Part shown: positions 39,319 to 49,437 of the stretch, piece by piece
Numbering within the stretch: the first letter of the stretch is position 1
Layout of the letters: every line of letters begins with the position of its first letter
Assembly: GCF_024623065.1 (NCBI RefSeq)
Contig: NZ_JANJZR010000016.1
Coordinates: 1 to 64,000, forward strand
Origin: Bacteroides acidifaciens
Lineage (GTDB): Bacteria; Bacteroidota; Bacteroidia; Bacteroidales; Bacteroidaceae
Direction of reading: 5' to 3'
Length of the DNA: 64,000 bases
Notes under the pieces: model-generated
Told to the model about the DNA's origin: nothing
The model's input: the letters and a program-made list of their open reading frames with translations, nothing else
Databases searched by the model: none
Program-made: the position numbers and the translations under genes

Positions 39319-41327
39319 TAGAGCATTGCTTTTACTTGGTTATATACGTTTTCGGCAGTGAATCCAAGTTTCTCGTCCAACACTTTGTAAGGAGCGGAGA
39401 AACCGAAAGATTCCAATCCCCAAACTTTACCGTAGCAACCTACCAGACCTTGAAGAGTGACAGGCAGGCCGGCAGTCATACCGAAGATTTTTGCGTCTGA
39501 CGGAAGAACAGCTTCCTGATATTCTTTCGGTTGGTTACGGAACAGACCTTCAGACGGAACAGATACAATGCGTACCTTCACGCCATCTTTACGAAGTAAC
39601 TCTGTGCCAGCTACCAATGTAGATACTTCAGAACCTGAAGCTACCAGGATAACATCCGGATTTTCATCGGAACCTGCTACGATATAAGCACCCTTAGCTG
39701 CTTGTTCGTAATCTGTTCCTGCCGGTAAATTGGCAATATTCTGACGAGAGAAGATCAGGCCTGTCGGAGTAGACATATTTTCCATAGCAAGTTTCCATGC
39801 AATAGTTGTCTCTTCTGCATCAGCCGGGCGAAGTACCAGCATAGAGTTGTGTCCCTTATGGTTTTTCAGTTTCTCCATCAAGCGGATTTGTGCTTCCTGT
39901 TCTACCGGTTCGTGAGTAGGACCGTCTTCACCTACGCGGAATGCGTCGTGTGTCCAGATGAATTTCACCGGTTGTTCCATCAAGGCAGCCATACGTACGG
40001 CTGGTTTCATATAGTCGGAGAATACGAAGAATGTACCGCAAGCAGCGATAACACCACCGTGGAGAGACATACCGATACAGATACAAGCCATTGACAATTC
40101 GGATACACCAGCCTGGAAGAATGCTCCGCTGAAATCACCTTTCTTGAAAGAATGAGTTTTTTTCAGGAAACCGTCAGTCTTGTCAGAGTTAGAAAGGTCG
40201 GCAGAAGCAACGATCATGTTTTCTACCTGTGTAGCAAGTGCGCCCAATACGGTTGCAGATGCAGCACGAGTAGCGCTACCTGCTTTCTGTTCGATAGCAG
40301 ACCAGTCTACTTTCGGAGCTTTGCCTGAGAAGAAGAGTTCTAGTTTTGCAGCCAGTTCCGGATTGGCTTTTGCCCATGCGGCTTTCACTGCGTATCTTTC
40401 AGCTACGATTTTCTTCAGTTCTTCTGTTCTTTTTGCATACAGTTCGGCTACTTCCGGGAAAATTACAAATGGGTTGGTTGGGTCACCGCCCAAGTTGTTG
40501 ATTGTATTTACATAAGCGTCGCCACCGAGCGGAGCACCGTGAGTAGCACAGTTGGCTTCATAGCTGCTGCCGTCTGCCTTGCGAGCGCCTTTACCCATTA
40601 CAGTCTTACCGATAATTAGTGTCGGGCGTTCCTTTTCCGCCTGTGCTTCCTTGATTGCCGCACGGATTTCGTCAGGATCGTTACCGTTTATGCTGATTAC
40701 TTTCCATCCCCATGCTTCATATTTCATGGCTGTGTCTTCAACGGTCACATCTTTTGTTTCAGTAGAAAGCTGAATGTCGTTGGAGTCATAGAACATAATC
40801 AGGTTGTCCAGTCCCAAAGCACCAGCAATACGTCCGGAACCTTGAGAAATTTCTTCCTGGATACCACCGTCGGAGATGTAAGCATAGATTGTCTGGTTCA
40901 TCACCTCGTCGAAACGGGCTTTCAAGAATTTGGCAGCAATAGCAGCACCTACAGCGAAAGTATGTCCCTGTCCCAGCGGACCGGAAGTATTTTCGATGCC
41001 ACGCATGATGTCCACTTCAGGGTGTCCCGGAGTAGGGCTTCCCCATTGACGGAATTCTTTCAGTTCGTCCAGCGTGAATTTTCCTGTCAATGCCAACGTA
41101 GAATAAAGCATTGGAGACATGTGTCCCGGGTCGAGGAAAAAGCGGTCACGTCCTTCCCAACGGGGATTCTCGGGGTCGTATACTAGAAACTCAGAAAAGA
41201 GTACATTTACAAAGTCAGCACCACCCATGGCGCCCCCCGGGTGACCGGAATTGGCTTTTTCAACCATTGAAGCAGCAAGAATACGGATATTATCCGCTGC
41301 ACGATTCATAAGTTTGTTATCGTTCAT
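39318..41327 (-). CDS. tkt: Transketolase
   Basis: 669 residues with the full layout. The N-terminal TPP domain contains NSGHPGGAMGGADFVNVLF and GHTFAVGAAIAAKFLKARF, then the TPP-binding GGIQEEISQGSGRIAGALGLDNLIMFYDSNDIQLSTETKD (a GDG-like motif in divergent form) and KGARKADGSSYEANCATHGAPLGG. The pyrimidine domain has GVSELSMACICIGMSLHGGVIAACGTFFVFSDYMKPAVRMAAL and EDGPTHEPVEQE. The C-terminal domain has VRIVSVPSEGLFRNQPKEYQE. It moves two-carbon units between pentose, heptose and triose phosphates, the exit route for xylulose 5-phosphate. It has its own promoter although it lies downstream of the arabinose operon. Confidence 0.96.
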   Translation of the reverse strand: MNDNKLMNRAADNIRILAASMVEKANSGHPGGAMGGADFVNVLFSEFLVYDPENPRWEGRDRFFLDPGHMSPMLYSTLALTGKFTLDELKEFRQWGSPTPGHPEVDIMRGIENTSGPLGQGHTFAVGAAIAAKFLKARFDEVMNQTIYAYISDGGIQEEISQGSGRIAGALGLDNLIMFYDSNDIQLSTETKDVTVEDTAMKYEAWGWKVISINGNDPDEIRAAIKEAQAEKERPTLIIGKTVMGKGARKADGSSYEANCATHGAPLGGDAYVNTINNLGGDPTNPFVIFPEVAELYAKRTEELKKIVAERYAVKAAWAKANPELAAKLELFFSGKAPKVDWSAIEQKAGSATRAASATVLGALATQVENMIVASADLSNSDKTDGFLKKTHSFKKGDFSGAFFQAGVSELSMACICIGMSLHGGVIAACGTFFVFSDYMKPAVRMAALMEQPVKFIWTHDAFRVGEDGPTHEPVEQEAQIRLMEKLKNHKGHNSMLVLRPADAEETTIAWKLAMENMSTPTGLIFSRQNIANLPAGTDYEQAAKGAYIVAGSDENPDVILVASGSEVSTLVAGTELLRKDGVKVRIVSVPSEGLFRNQPKEYQEAVLPSDAKIFGMTAGLPVTLQGLVGCYGKVWGLESFGFSAPYKVLDEKLGFTAENVYNQVKAML

Positions 41328-41364
41328 ATCATTAAAATTTAATTGATTTCTGTCAGATTGCTGG

Positions 41365-41372
41365 CAAAGATA
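41365..41372 (-). promoter_or_regulatory. -7 box of the transketolase-rpiB operon
   Basis: TATCTTTG on the minus strand, 38 bases before the transketolase ATG, a perfect TAnnTTTG match. This gives the two pentose-phosphate genes expression independent of the arabinose operon upstream. Confidence 0.55.
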
Positions 41373-41469
41373 ACTCTTTATGTGGATTTAACAATCCAAA
41401 AGTGCCATCTTTTTTATTACCATTTTAACACTCTTCTTGTTTGTAATACAATAAGTAACAGCCCTTGAA

Positions 41470-43014
41470 TTACTGTAACTCTAAAGTAACAATAGACTTA
41501 GCGGGAAGTTTTACCTTCATTGTACCTTTATTGATTTTTACCTCTTTGAAAGGTGCCGGTTTTACAATATCAGGATTCTCAAAAGAATTGTAATCGGTCA
41601 GTTTGGCTGAGGTCAGGATTTCTCCGACAGCTTTTTTCGATTTTGTATCCCCGAGGTTGACGGTTATTTCCTGTGCTTCGTCAGCGTTCACATTCGAGAG
41701 GGAAATATGGATAACTCCGTTTTTGTCTTTTGATGCGGTTGCGCTCACCATAGGCACAGTGCGGTTGTCGCGTACGTTCATCTTTTCACAGTTCAGCTCG
41801 ATTGGGAGATAAGTGGCATCTTGGTGTACTTTGTACATTTTGAAGACGTAATAAGTAGGAGTGAGCACCATCTCTTTGTCTTTTGTCAGAATCATGGATT
41901 GGAGTACGTTGACTATCTGTGCGATGTTTGCCATCTTCAGGCGGTCAGTGTATTTGTGGAATACGTCAAGGCTCAGAGAGGCAACGAAAGCGTCACGTAG
42001 TGTGTTTTGCTGATAAAGGTGTCCGCGGATAGTTCCCGGTTCTTCATCCCACCAGGTTCCCCATTCGTCAAGCAAGAGGGCGATTTTCTTGTCCTTATCA
42101 TATTTGTCCATGATGGCGCAATGTTTCTTTAGCACGTCTTCCACCTCAAGGCATTTGCCCATTGTCCAGTAATAATCGTCCTTATTGAACTGGGTTGCGG
42201 ATGTTTTACTGCCGCTCCATCCCGTTACTGTATAGTAGTGCAGGGAAAGACCTTCCATACGATGTCCTACGCGGTTCATCAATACATCTGTCCAGTTGTA
42301 ATCATAGTCACTGGCGCCACTGGCGATTTTGAACAGGCGGTTGCCGTCATAGTTACGGCAATAGGTGGAATAACGACGGTATAAATCTGCGTAATATTCC
42401 GGACGCATGCTGCCACCGCATCCCCAACTTTCATTACCTACACCGAGGTATTTTACTTTCCATGCCTTGTCACGACCGTTCTTGCGGCGGAGATTTGCCA
42501 TTGGAGAGTCACCGTCCGATGTCATGTATTCTACCCATTTGGCAAGTTCTTCCACCGTACCGCTACCTACATTTCCGCTTACGTAAGGTTCGCAGCCCAA
42601 CATTTCGCAGAGATTCAAAAACTCGTGGGTTCCGAAGCTGTTGTCTTCGATTGTTCCGCCCCAGTTATTGTTAACCATCTTCGGACGGTTTTCTTTCGGA
42701 CCAATGCCGTCCATCCAGTGGTATTCATCGGCAAAGCATCCGCCCGGCCAGCGAAGAACGGGAACGGACAAGTCTTTCAGTGCATTGAATACATCTGTGC
42801 GATATCCTTTGATATTAGGAATATCCGAGTTTTCGCCTACCCAAAGACCACCATAGATGCATGAACCTAGGTGTTCGGCAAACTGGCCGTAGATTTCTTT
42901 CGGGATGATTTCTTTGCCTTGATCGGCGTGTACGGTGATGGTAGCACTCTTTTGTGCAGAAAGAGATACCGATGCTGCCAGAAAGACCGTGCTGGCTAAT
43001 AGTTTTGCTTTCAT
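41470..43014 (-). CDS. GH51 alpha-L-arabinofuranosidase
   Basis: 514 residues with a signal peptide (SLSAQ|KSAT), so periplasmic. The TIM barrel holds IYGQFAEHLGSCIYGGLWVG, VLRWPGGCFADEYHWMDGIGP, FLNLCEMLGCEPYVSGNVGSG and the acid/base VGNESWGCGG. The nucleophile Glu lies in LLLDEWGTWWDEEPG, and a C-terminal beta-sandwich ends in LPAKSIVTLEL. It releases terminal L-arabinofuranose from arabinan or arabinoxylan oligosaccharides in the periplasm. It is the last gene of the arabinose operon, 60 bases after the GH127/146 gene. Confidence 0.95.
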   Translation of the reverse strand: MKAKLLASTVFLAASVSLSAQKSATITVHADQGKEIIPKEIYGQFAEHLGSCIYGGLWVGENSDIPNIKGYRTDVFNALKDLSVPVLRWPGGCFADEYHWMDGIGPKENRPKMVNNNWGGTIEDNSFGTHEFLNLCEMLGCEPYVSGNVGSGTVEELAKWVEYMTSDGDSPMANLRRKNGRDKAWKVKYLGVGNESWGCGGSMRPEYYADLYRRYSTYCRNYDGNRLFKIASGASDYDYNWTDVLMNRVGHRMEGLSLHYYTVTGWSGSKTSATQFNKDDYYWTMGKCLEVEDVLKKHCAIMDKYDKDKKIALLLDEWGTWWDEEPGTIRGHLYQQNTLRDAFVASLSLDVFHKYTDRLKMANIAQIVNVLQSMILTKDKEMVLTPTYYVFKMYKVHQDATYLPIELNCEKMNVRDNRTVPMVSATASKDKNGVIHISLSNVNADEAQEITVNLGDTKSKKAVGEILTSAKLTDYNSFENPDIVKPAPFKEVKINKGTMKVKLPAKSIVTLELQ

Positions 43015-43074
43015 AAATGGTATTTGTTTAAATGATTATATAGATGTTTGATTTACAGTGATGATAAACGTTGA

Positions 43075-45453
43075 TTATTTGAGCAGGCGTACCTCATAAA
43101 TGGCAGGCGTCCACTCTGTTCCGTCAGGGGTGAAGCGTATCGGGCAACTTCCGGATTTCAGTTTTTGTGGCAGAAGCCAGGAGAGGGTAATAAATCCGTC
43201 TTTATCCGCTTCGCTTATGGTAGGATTGACTGCCAGTTTATTATTATTCAATAGAATGGCTACTTTGTTACGGTCATTCTTCTGTATGGTAATTCTAATC
43301 CGGCCTGCTTCTTCTTTTACTTTCAGGTTATAGCTGAACCAACCTTTGGCACGGCGGAAATGGCGGTCTTTATTTGTACCGGTTTCTGCTTGTTCGTATT
43401 GGATTCCGTGGTCGGATTCCGGTTGCTGTTCACCGGGGAAAATCAGGTCGACGGTTTGGTTTGCTAATTCTGTTGCTTTTCTTTCGGCTGTTGCCATTTC
43501 TTTCTGGATGATTTTGAATTGTTCTTCGTTTGCCTGACGGAAGTAAATAGCGTATCGGGCATTGTGCAAACGGAAGAACGGGATAAGTTCCAATGTTTTG
43601 TTTTGTGCAGGATATACGTTCCCGTCGAAGGTGAATATTAACTGGTTATCGTCCTTTTTGTGAAGGGAATTACGGATTGATTCGGGATTTCCAATCAACA
43701 TCGGCACTTCCTGCAAAGGAATTTGTTTGCCATGGGCGATATGTCCGCCACGGCTGTCGTCTGCGTACAAACCGTCGAGATGTCCGGTGCCCGTAGAAGC
43801 CGCAAGGACGATAGGACCGTATAAGAAAGCGTAATAGTCTTTCTTGTCAGGTATCTGCTCAAGGCTGACTTTCATTGGAAGATTAAAGGTAATTACATCT
43901 CCTTTTTTCCATTTACGGTGGAGAGTCAGATAATTGCTGTTTTCTTCGACGATAGACGCTTCGTTTTTACCATTGATTTTCACATTGTATTCTTTACTGT
44001 GTCCAGTCCATTGAGGTTGGCGTATTTTCAAGGTGATCCCTTTCTTCGGTGCTTTATCAATGCGTAATGTCACTTTTCCGTCATCGGGGAAACGGGTTTC
44101 TTGTGTCAAAGTAACTCCCTTTTCTTTCCAGGTCAGTTGTGACGGGATGAATAGGTTGACATATAGCGTATCTTTTTGATGCGCATAAATAAATTCACCG
44201 TACTTGGTGTGATTTTCCAGTCCTGAACCGACGCAGCACCACATGGATGTCTCCGGTTGTGAGTAAACCCGGTAATGTCCGGGACGCATGGGGGTGAAAT
44301 AGACAAAACCACCTTTCTCCGGTTCTTGTGACGCTAAAATATGATTATAGAGTGCACGCTCGTAATAGTCGGCGAAATTCGTTTCGGGAGAATCCTGATA
44401 AAGCATTTTGGTAAGCCGGAGCATATTGTAGGTATTGCAAGTCTCCGGTCCTTGAACATCGTTCAGCATGGACGTGAAGTTATCCGACGGATGGAAGTGC
44501 TCGCGTACACTATTTCCACCGATACAGACAGAACGGTGATTGACTACCGTGTTCCAGAAAAAACGGGCGGCATGATCCCACTCTGCAGCATGATTCCAGT
44601 TCTTGTCGTCTTGTGAAAGTTCAGCTATCCGTTTGTACCCGATGACTTTCGGTATTTGTGTGTTGGCGTGCATGCCTGTCAGTTTGTCTTCCTCTTTGAT
44701 AAGCGGATCTAAGATAAACTTGTGAGAGAAACGGCGTGCTAGTTCCAGATACTTCTTGTCGCCTGTGATTTCGGCCACATCGGCGAAAGTCTCGTTTAAT
44801 CCGCCATGTTCGCTACGAAGCATATCTTGTATTTGTTCATCGCTCAAGTCGGAAGTAATGTCAATCATCCAGTCGGTAAAATCAACCAGCATTTGTCGAG
44901 CGAGGTCGCTTCCTGCATAAAGATAAGCGTCCCGCAGTCCGGCATAAGTCTTGTGTATGTTGTAGAGAGGTACCCATTTGCCGTTAAGGTCGAAACCACC
45001 GGCACGGATATTTCCAGCTTTAATATCTTTCCATAGTTGGAGGCTGTTCGGCGTGCCGCCGATAAATCCTGTGCCGACAGCTTGCTGTGCGCGGTGAAGT
45101 TCGTTCAACATATAGTTGAGACGGTTGTAGACAGCAGTGTCTCCGGTCGCGGCATACATCATGGAGAGGGCGGATAAATAATGTCCGCCAATGTGCCCAT
45201 CCAGTCCTGTGTTTTCCCAATTGGTGTAGCTCGGAGCTTTGGGAGTCAATCCTGCTTCACGGAGGAAAGGGGCGAGCAGGCGGTCGGGATTCATTGATAA
45301 TATATAATGTAAATCAGTCTGTTGGGCTTGCAGAAAAGGACTGTTCAGCAGTTTTACATCTTGTAGGGGAAAGTACGAAACTTGTTGCCGGTTTTGTGCT
45401 TTTCCCAATGAAACGGATAGAAGAAGGGCAAGTATGAACGAGGTGGTTTTCAT
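43075..45453 (-). CDS. GH127/GH146 beta-L-arabinofuranosidase-type enzyme (DUF1680)
   Basis: About 792 residues from ATG 45453 (MKTTSFILALLLSVSLGKAQ). The tracked start ten codons earlier adds MERDKGKSTI before a clean signal peptide and is rejected. The (alpha/alpha)6 barrel and C-terminal beta domains match the DUF1680 family. Zinc and cysteine-nucleophile signatures are visible: GPETCNTYNMLRLTKML and SMWCCVGSGLENHTKYGE. GH127 and the related GH146 remove beta-L-arabinofuranose through a zinc-bound cysteine nucleophile; I recall the B. thetaiotaomicron gene at this position as GH146. The linkage is not visible from sequence. It lies 110 bases after araB behind a strong hairpin. Confidence 0.9.
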   Translation of the reverse strand: MKTTSFILALLLSVSLGKAQNRQQVSYFPLQDVKLLNSPFLQAQQTDLHYILSMNPDRLLAPFLREAGLTPKAPSYTNWENTGLDGHIGGHYLSALSMMYAATGDTAVYNRLNYMLNELHRAQQAVGTGFIGGTPNSLQLWKDIKAGNIRAGGFDLNGKWVPLYNIHKTYAGLRDAYLYAGSDLARQMLVDFTDWMIDITSDLSDEQIQDMLRSEHGGLNETFADVAEITGDKKYLELARRFSHKFILDPLIKEEDKLTGMHANTQIPKVIGYKRIAELSQDDKNWNHAAEWDHAARFFWNTVVNHRSVCIGGNSVREHFHPSDNFTSMLNDVQGPETCNTYNMLRLTKMLYQDSPETNFADYYERALYNHILASQEPEKGGFVYFTPMRPGHYRVYSQPETSMWCCVGSGLENHTKYGEFIYAHQKDTLYVNLFIPSQLTWKEKGVTLTQETRFPDDGKVTLRIDKAPKKGITLKIRQPQWTGHSKEYNVKINGKNEASIVEENSNYLTLHRKWKKGDVITFNLPMKVSLEQIPDKKDYYAFLYGPIVLAASTGTGHLDGLYADDSRGGHIAHGKQIPLQEVPMLIGNPESIRNSLHKKDDNQLIFTFDGNVYPAQNKTLELIPFFRLHNARYAIYFRQANEEQFKIIQKEMATAERKATELANQTVDLIFPGEQQPESDHGIQYEQAETGTNKDRHFRRAKGWFSYNLKVKEEAGRIRITIQKNDRNKVAILLNNNKLAVNPTISEADKDGFITLSWLLPQKLKSGSCPIRFTPDGTEWTPAIYEVRLLK

Positions 45454-45465
45454 GATGGTAGATTT

Positions 45466-45500
45466 CCCCTTATCCCTCTCCAAACGGAGAGGGGATAGGG
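45466..45500 (-). other. Strong intercistronic hairpin between araB and the GH127/146 gene
   Basis: TATCCCTCTCC and GGAGAGGGGATA form a tight stem around the tetraloop AAAC with one bulged G; CCC/GGG extends it to about 14 bp. No T run follows in the minus-strand RNA, so it is more likely a processing, stability or attenuation structure than a full terminator. It sits 13 bases before the GH127/146 start codon. Confidence 0.6.
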
Positions 45501-45563
45501 ATAGTTTATGTTAATACTTAAAATGATGATTGAGAAAGAAGCGAATAAGCCTCGTGATGTGGC

Positions 45564-47162
45564 TTATTTGAATTTAGCTGCCGCTTCCTCAATAGGCAAT
45601 CCAGCCTTGTAGTTTTCAATGTATGCATTAAAACCGGCTACATCTTCGGGTACGGGAGATATTTCGACACCGGCGTCACCTACAAATACATTTTCGTCCA
45701 GGAAATCGGCAAGGGATTGTTTTTTTTCATTGTTCACGAGGTAAGAGCCTAACAGGGCAATCCCCCAGGCACCACCTTCACCGGCTGTTTCCATTACGGA
45801 AATAGGTGAGTTGATGGCTGCTGCAAGCACTCTCTGGCCTACTCCTTTGGTCTTGAATAATCCGCCGTGTCCTGTAATTCTGTCAACTTTGACTTTCTCT
45901 TCGTTGAATAGAATGTCGTTGCCAATCTTGAGCACTCCTACAGAAGCATACAAGTGAGTCCGCATAAAGTTTGCCAGGCTGAACTTATCATTTGCCGAGC
46001 GTACGAATAGCGGTCTTCCGTCAGCAATACCCGTTACAGGTTCGCCGGAGATGTAATTGTAGGAGAGAAGACCACCGCAGTCGGCATCACCTGTGAGGGC
46101 AATATTGTAGAGCTTGCTGTAAATTTCATCCATATTTACAGGGATGCCCAAAAGTTCCTGGTATTCTTTGAACAGGTTAACCCACGCATTGAGGTCGGAC
46201 GTACAGTTATTGCAATGTACCATAGCTACAGGACTTCCGTCAGGAGTCGTAACCATGTCAATCATCTCGTATGGCTTCGATAATTCTTTCTCCAATACAA
46301 TCATAGAGAATGAGGAAGTACCTGCCGATACGTTTCCTGTACGCTGCTTGACGGCATTGGTTGCAACCATGCCAGTTCCTGCGTCTCCTTCCGGCGGACA
46401 AACCGGTATTCCTGCCTTCAAATGACCCGATGCATCGAGCATTTTACTTCCTTCCGGAGTGAGGACACCGGCATTTTCACCTGCCGACAATACTTTAGGC
46501 AGAATATCTTCCAGCTTCCAGCTATATTCTTTCGGAGCAATCAGATTATCGAACTTAGCCACCATTTCAGCCGAATAGTTATGGGTTGTCGGATCGATAG
46601 GGAGCATACCCGATGCGTCACCGATACCCAATACCTTTTCGCCAGTTAGCTGCCAATGCACATAACCTGCAAGGGTTGTCAGGAATTTGATGTCTTTGAC
46701 ATGTGCTTCATTGTCCAGGATAGCCTGATACAAATGTGAAATGCTCCATCTCAGAGGAATGTTGTAGACAAATAGTTCGGACAAGGCTGCCGCTGCTCGA
46801 CCTGTATTAGTGTTTCTCCAAGTACGGAATGGCACGAGTATTTCTTCTTTTTCATTAAACGGCATATAACCGTGCATCATGGCACTGACACCGATAGCTG
46901 CCAGGTTCTCGATTTCCACGTCACCGTATAAGTTCTTAATATTGGAACGAAGGTCGGCATAGCAATCTTGCAAACCTGACCAGATGGCTTCAATGCTATA
47001 AGTCCAAAGCCCGTCTACCAACTGGTTCTCCCATGTGTGGCTGCCTTGAGCGATTGGTTTGTTTTCCTGGTCAATCAAAACTGCTTTTATTCGCGTTGAA
47101 CCGAGTTCTATACCCAGAATGGCTTTGCCTGTCTCGATTGTTGATTTTGCATCTAATTTCAT
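45564..47162 (-). CDS. araB: L-ribulokinase, FGGY family
   Basis: 532 residues. FGGY carbohydrate-kinase motifs: the phosphate-1 loop [29 protein letters not shown]-type strand ([18 protein letters not shown]), FRTWRN, the Thr/Gly adenosine region [42 protein letters not shown]. It phosphorylates L-ribulose to L-ribulose 5-phosphate. It differs from E. coli AraB and belongs to the group annotated as ribulokinase/xylulokinase in Bacteroides; position between araA and the arabinosidases supports ribulokinase. It starts 22 bases after araA ends. Confidence 0.88.
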   Translation of the reverse strand: MKLDAKSTIETGKAILGIELGSTRIKAVLIDQENKPIAQGSHTWENQLVDGLWTYSIEAIWSGLQDCYADLRSNIKNLYGDVEIENLAAIGVSAMMHGYMPFNEKEEILVPFRTWRNTNTGRAAAALSELFVYNIPLRWSISHLYQAILDNEAHVKDIKFLTTLAGYVHWQLTGEKVLGIGDASGMLPIDPTTHNYSAEMVAKFDNLIAPKEYSWKLEDILPKVLSAGENAGVLTPEGSKMLDASGHLKAGIPVCPPEGDAGTGMVATNAVKQRTGNVSAGTSSFSMIVLEKELSKPYEMIDMVTTPDGSPVAMVHCNNCTSDLNAWVNLFKEYQELLGIPVNMDEIYSKLYNIALTGDADCGGLLSYNYISGEPVTGIADGRPLFVRSANDKFSLANFMRTHLYASVGVLKIGNDILFNEEKVKVDRITGHGGLFKTKGVGQRVLAAAINSPISVMETAGEGGAWGIALLGSYLVNNEKKQSLADFLDENVFVGDAGVEISPVPEDVAGFNAYIENYKAGLPIEEAAAKFK

Positions 47163-47184
47163 GTTGAAATCAATATTTTAAGGT

Positions 47185-48723
47185 TTAGCAAAGCGCCTTA
47201 TTCAGCATGTAATACACCTCGTTCATGCGCAGTTCTTTCTTGAAGCAACTGATAGTAGTATCTTTGTTGATATGTACCATTTCGATGCCTGCAATTTCCG
47301 CATAATCTTCCCAGTATTCGGCTGTCAGGTCGTAAGAGAAGCAAGAGTGGTGAGTACCACCTGCCAGAATCCATGCACCTGCACCTACTTCAAGGTTAGG
47401 CATCGGAATCCAAAGAGCGGAAGCAACCGGCAACTTAGGCAGCGGTTTCGGCTCAATACATTCTACGTCGTTTACAATCAGACGGAAACGGTTGCCCATA
47501 TCTACTATCGTAGCGGTGCAGCCTGTACCTACTTTTGAGGTAAATACAAGACGTGCAGTCTGGCTCTTACGAATACCAATACCGAGGAAGTGTACTTCCA
47601 GACGAGGTTTGTTGGCAGCGATAAGCGGGCAGATTTCCAACATGTGTGATTGCAGGATAGAACTGTTGGCGCCGTCGAAGTTCAGTGTATAATCTTCAAG
47701 GAATGAGCAGCCTTTCGGAAGTCCTTGGTTCATTACCCATACAGTACGGTAAAGAGCGGCTGATTTCCAGTCGCCTTCGGCACCGAATCCGTAGCCTTCC
47801 GCCATCAGGCGTTGGGAAGCTAATCCCGGAATCTGGTCAAAACCATTGTGTTCGATGTCGCCCAAATCGTCGAAGTTGGTAGTGAATCCTTTAGCGCCTT
47901 TAGCTTTCAGAATGGCACGGATGGCAAGTTCTGCTTTAGCGGCATTCCATACTTTCTGATAAGCTTCGGTCGATTTGTCTTCTAAAGAAGCATCGTGATC
48001 GTATTCCTGGAAGTAGGTAGCTACCAATGTATCTACATCTTCATTCTTGATTTCTTTGTGATATTCCATCAGTTCGCTTACCGGACAGTAGTCTACGTGA
48101 TAACCCATGCGTTGTTCAGCTTCCACTTTGTCACCATCGGTTACGGCTACATTGTTCATCTGGTCACCAAAGCGGATAATCAGCATATCCTGAGAATCTG
48201 CCCAACCAGCGCAAACGCGCATCCAAACGGCAATCTTATGCTGTGTTTCTTCTTCTTTCCAGTAACCTACCACTACTTTGCGGCGGATACGCATACGGGT
48301 ACAGATGTGTCCGAATTCACGGTCGCCGTGGGCAGACTGGTTAAGGTTCATGAAATCCATGTCCATTGTATCCCAGGGGATTTCCTTGTTGAACTGAGTG
48401 TGCAGGTGCAGCAACGGTTTCTTCAGTTGTTGCAAGCCATGAATCCACATTTTGGCAGGAGAGAAAGTATGCATCCAAGTGATGACACCGATACATTTAT
48501 CATCGTTATTTGCAGCTTTGAAAACAGTTTCCACCTCTTTGGAAGAGTTTGCCGTTCCTTTATATACCACTTTTACAGGAAGTTTGCCGGATTCATTCAG
48601 TCCGTTTACCATTTCATTAGAGTGTGCGTCTACTGCGATTACTGCGTCACCTCCGTACAAGAGCTGTGCTCCTGTTACGAACCATACTTCATATTGGTCA
48701 AATGCGTTCATATCTTTATTCAA
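47185..48723 (-). CDS. araA: L-arabinose isomerase
   Basis: 512 residues, the AraA length. Family signatures are YEVWFVTGAQLLYGGDAV, GVITWMHTFSPAKMWI, HLHTQFNKEIPWDTMDMDFMNLNQSAHGDREFGHICTRM, and the metal/catalytic Glu-His region AEGYGFGAEGDWKSAALYR with FLEDYTLNF and the late HHSCFSYDLTAEYWEDYAEI. It converts L-arabinose to L-ribulose in the cytoplasm and requires Mn. It lies between araD and araB with gaps of about 25 bases. Confidence 0.96.
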   Translation of the reverse strand: MNKDMNAFDQYEVWFVTGAQLLYGGDAVIAVDAHSNEMVNGLNESGKLPVKVVYKGTANSSKEVETVFKAANNDDKCIGVITWMHTFSPAKMWIHGLQQLKKPLLHLHTQFNKEIPWDTMDMDFMNLNQSAHGDREFGHICTRMRIRRKVVVGYWKEEETQHKIAVWMRVCAGWADSQDMLIIRFGDQMNNVAVTDGDKVEAEQRMGYHVDYCPVSELMEYHKEIKNEDVDTLVATYFQEYDHDASLEDKSTEAYQKVWNAAKAELAIRAILKAKGAKGFTTNFDDLGDIEHNGFDQIPGLASQRLMAEGYGFGAEGDWKSAALYRTVWVMNQGLPKGCSFLEDYTLNFDGANSSILQSHMLEICPLIAANKPRLEVHFLGIGIRKSQTARLVFTSKVGTGCTATIVDMGNRFRLIVNDVECIEPKPLPKLPVASALWIPMPNLEVGAGAWILAGGTHHSCFSYDLTAEYWEDYAEIAGIEMVHINKDTTISCFKKELRMNEVYYMLNKALC

Positions 48724-48748
48724 TTTTAAGTTGTTAATCTTTCATTAT

Positions 48749-49432
48749 TTATTGTCCGTAATAAGCGTTCGGACCATGTTTGCGGCTGAAATGTTTTTCC
48801 ACCAGCAGCGGGTTCATTGTCAAGTTCGGATTGACGGCATAAGCAATGCTTGCCATCTTGGCTACCTGCTCCATCACTACAGCATTGTGCACTGCATCAT
48901 GGGCGTCTTTCCCCCAGGAGAAAGGACCGTGGTTCTTCACCAGAACTCCCGGCGTATGTACGGGATTCAATCCTTCGAAACGTTTCACAATCACATTTCC
49001 GGTTTCTAGTTCGTAGGCACCCTTCACTTCCGCTTCCGTCATGTCTGCCGTGCAGGGGATGGCGTCATGGAAATAATCAGCATGGGTCGTTCCGATATTC
49101 GGAATGTCACAACCGGCCTGTGCCCAAGCTGTCGCATAAGTAGAGTGGGTGTGTACCACTCCGCCGATTTCCGGGAATGCTTTGTAGAGTACTACATGAG
49201 TGGGAGTATCTGAGGAAGGCTTCAGCCGTCCTTCGACGACTTTGCCTTCTAAATCCACTACTACCATATCTTCTGCTTTCATATCATCATAACTTACACC
49301 ACTGGGCTTGATTACTACCAGCCCGCTTTCACGGTCGATGGCAGAAACATTTCCCCAGGTAAAGATGACTAATCCATGCTTTACCAATTCGAGGTTGGCA
49401 TGAAACACTTTTTCTTTCAGTTCTTCCAGCAT
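48749..49432 (-). CDS. araD: L-ribulose-5-phosphate 4-epimerase
   Basis: 227 residues of the class-II aldolase fold: [74 protein letters not shown] (the two zinc His in HTHSTYA), and [29 protein letters not shown] with the third His. The HTHS and HGPF motifs are the epimerase type and not fuculose aldolase. It converts L-ribulose 5-phosphate to D-xylulose 5-phosphate. Confidence 0.95.
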   Translation of the reverse strand: MLEELKEKVFHANLELVKHGLVIFTWGNVSAIDRESGLVVIKPSGVSYDDMKAEDMVVVDLEGKVVEGRLKPSSDTPTHVVLYKAFPEIGGVVHTHSTYATAWAQAGCDIPNIGTTHADYFHDAIPCTADMTEAEVKGAYELETGNVIVKRFEGLNPVHTPGVLVKNHGPFSWGKDAHDAVHNAVVMEQVAKMASIAYAVNPNLTMNPLLVEKHFSRKHGPNAYYGQ

Positions 49433-49437
49433 ATTGA

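Noticed and set aside
45454-45483. Ten-codon extension of the GH127/146 ORF
   Set aside because: It places charged residues before a clean signal peptide and would start inside the intercistronic hairpin.
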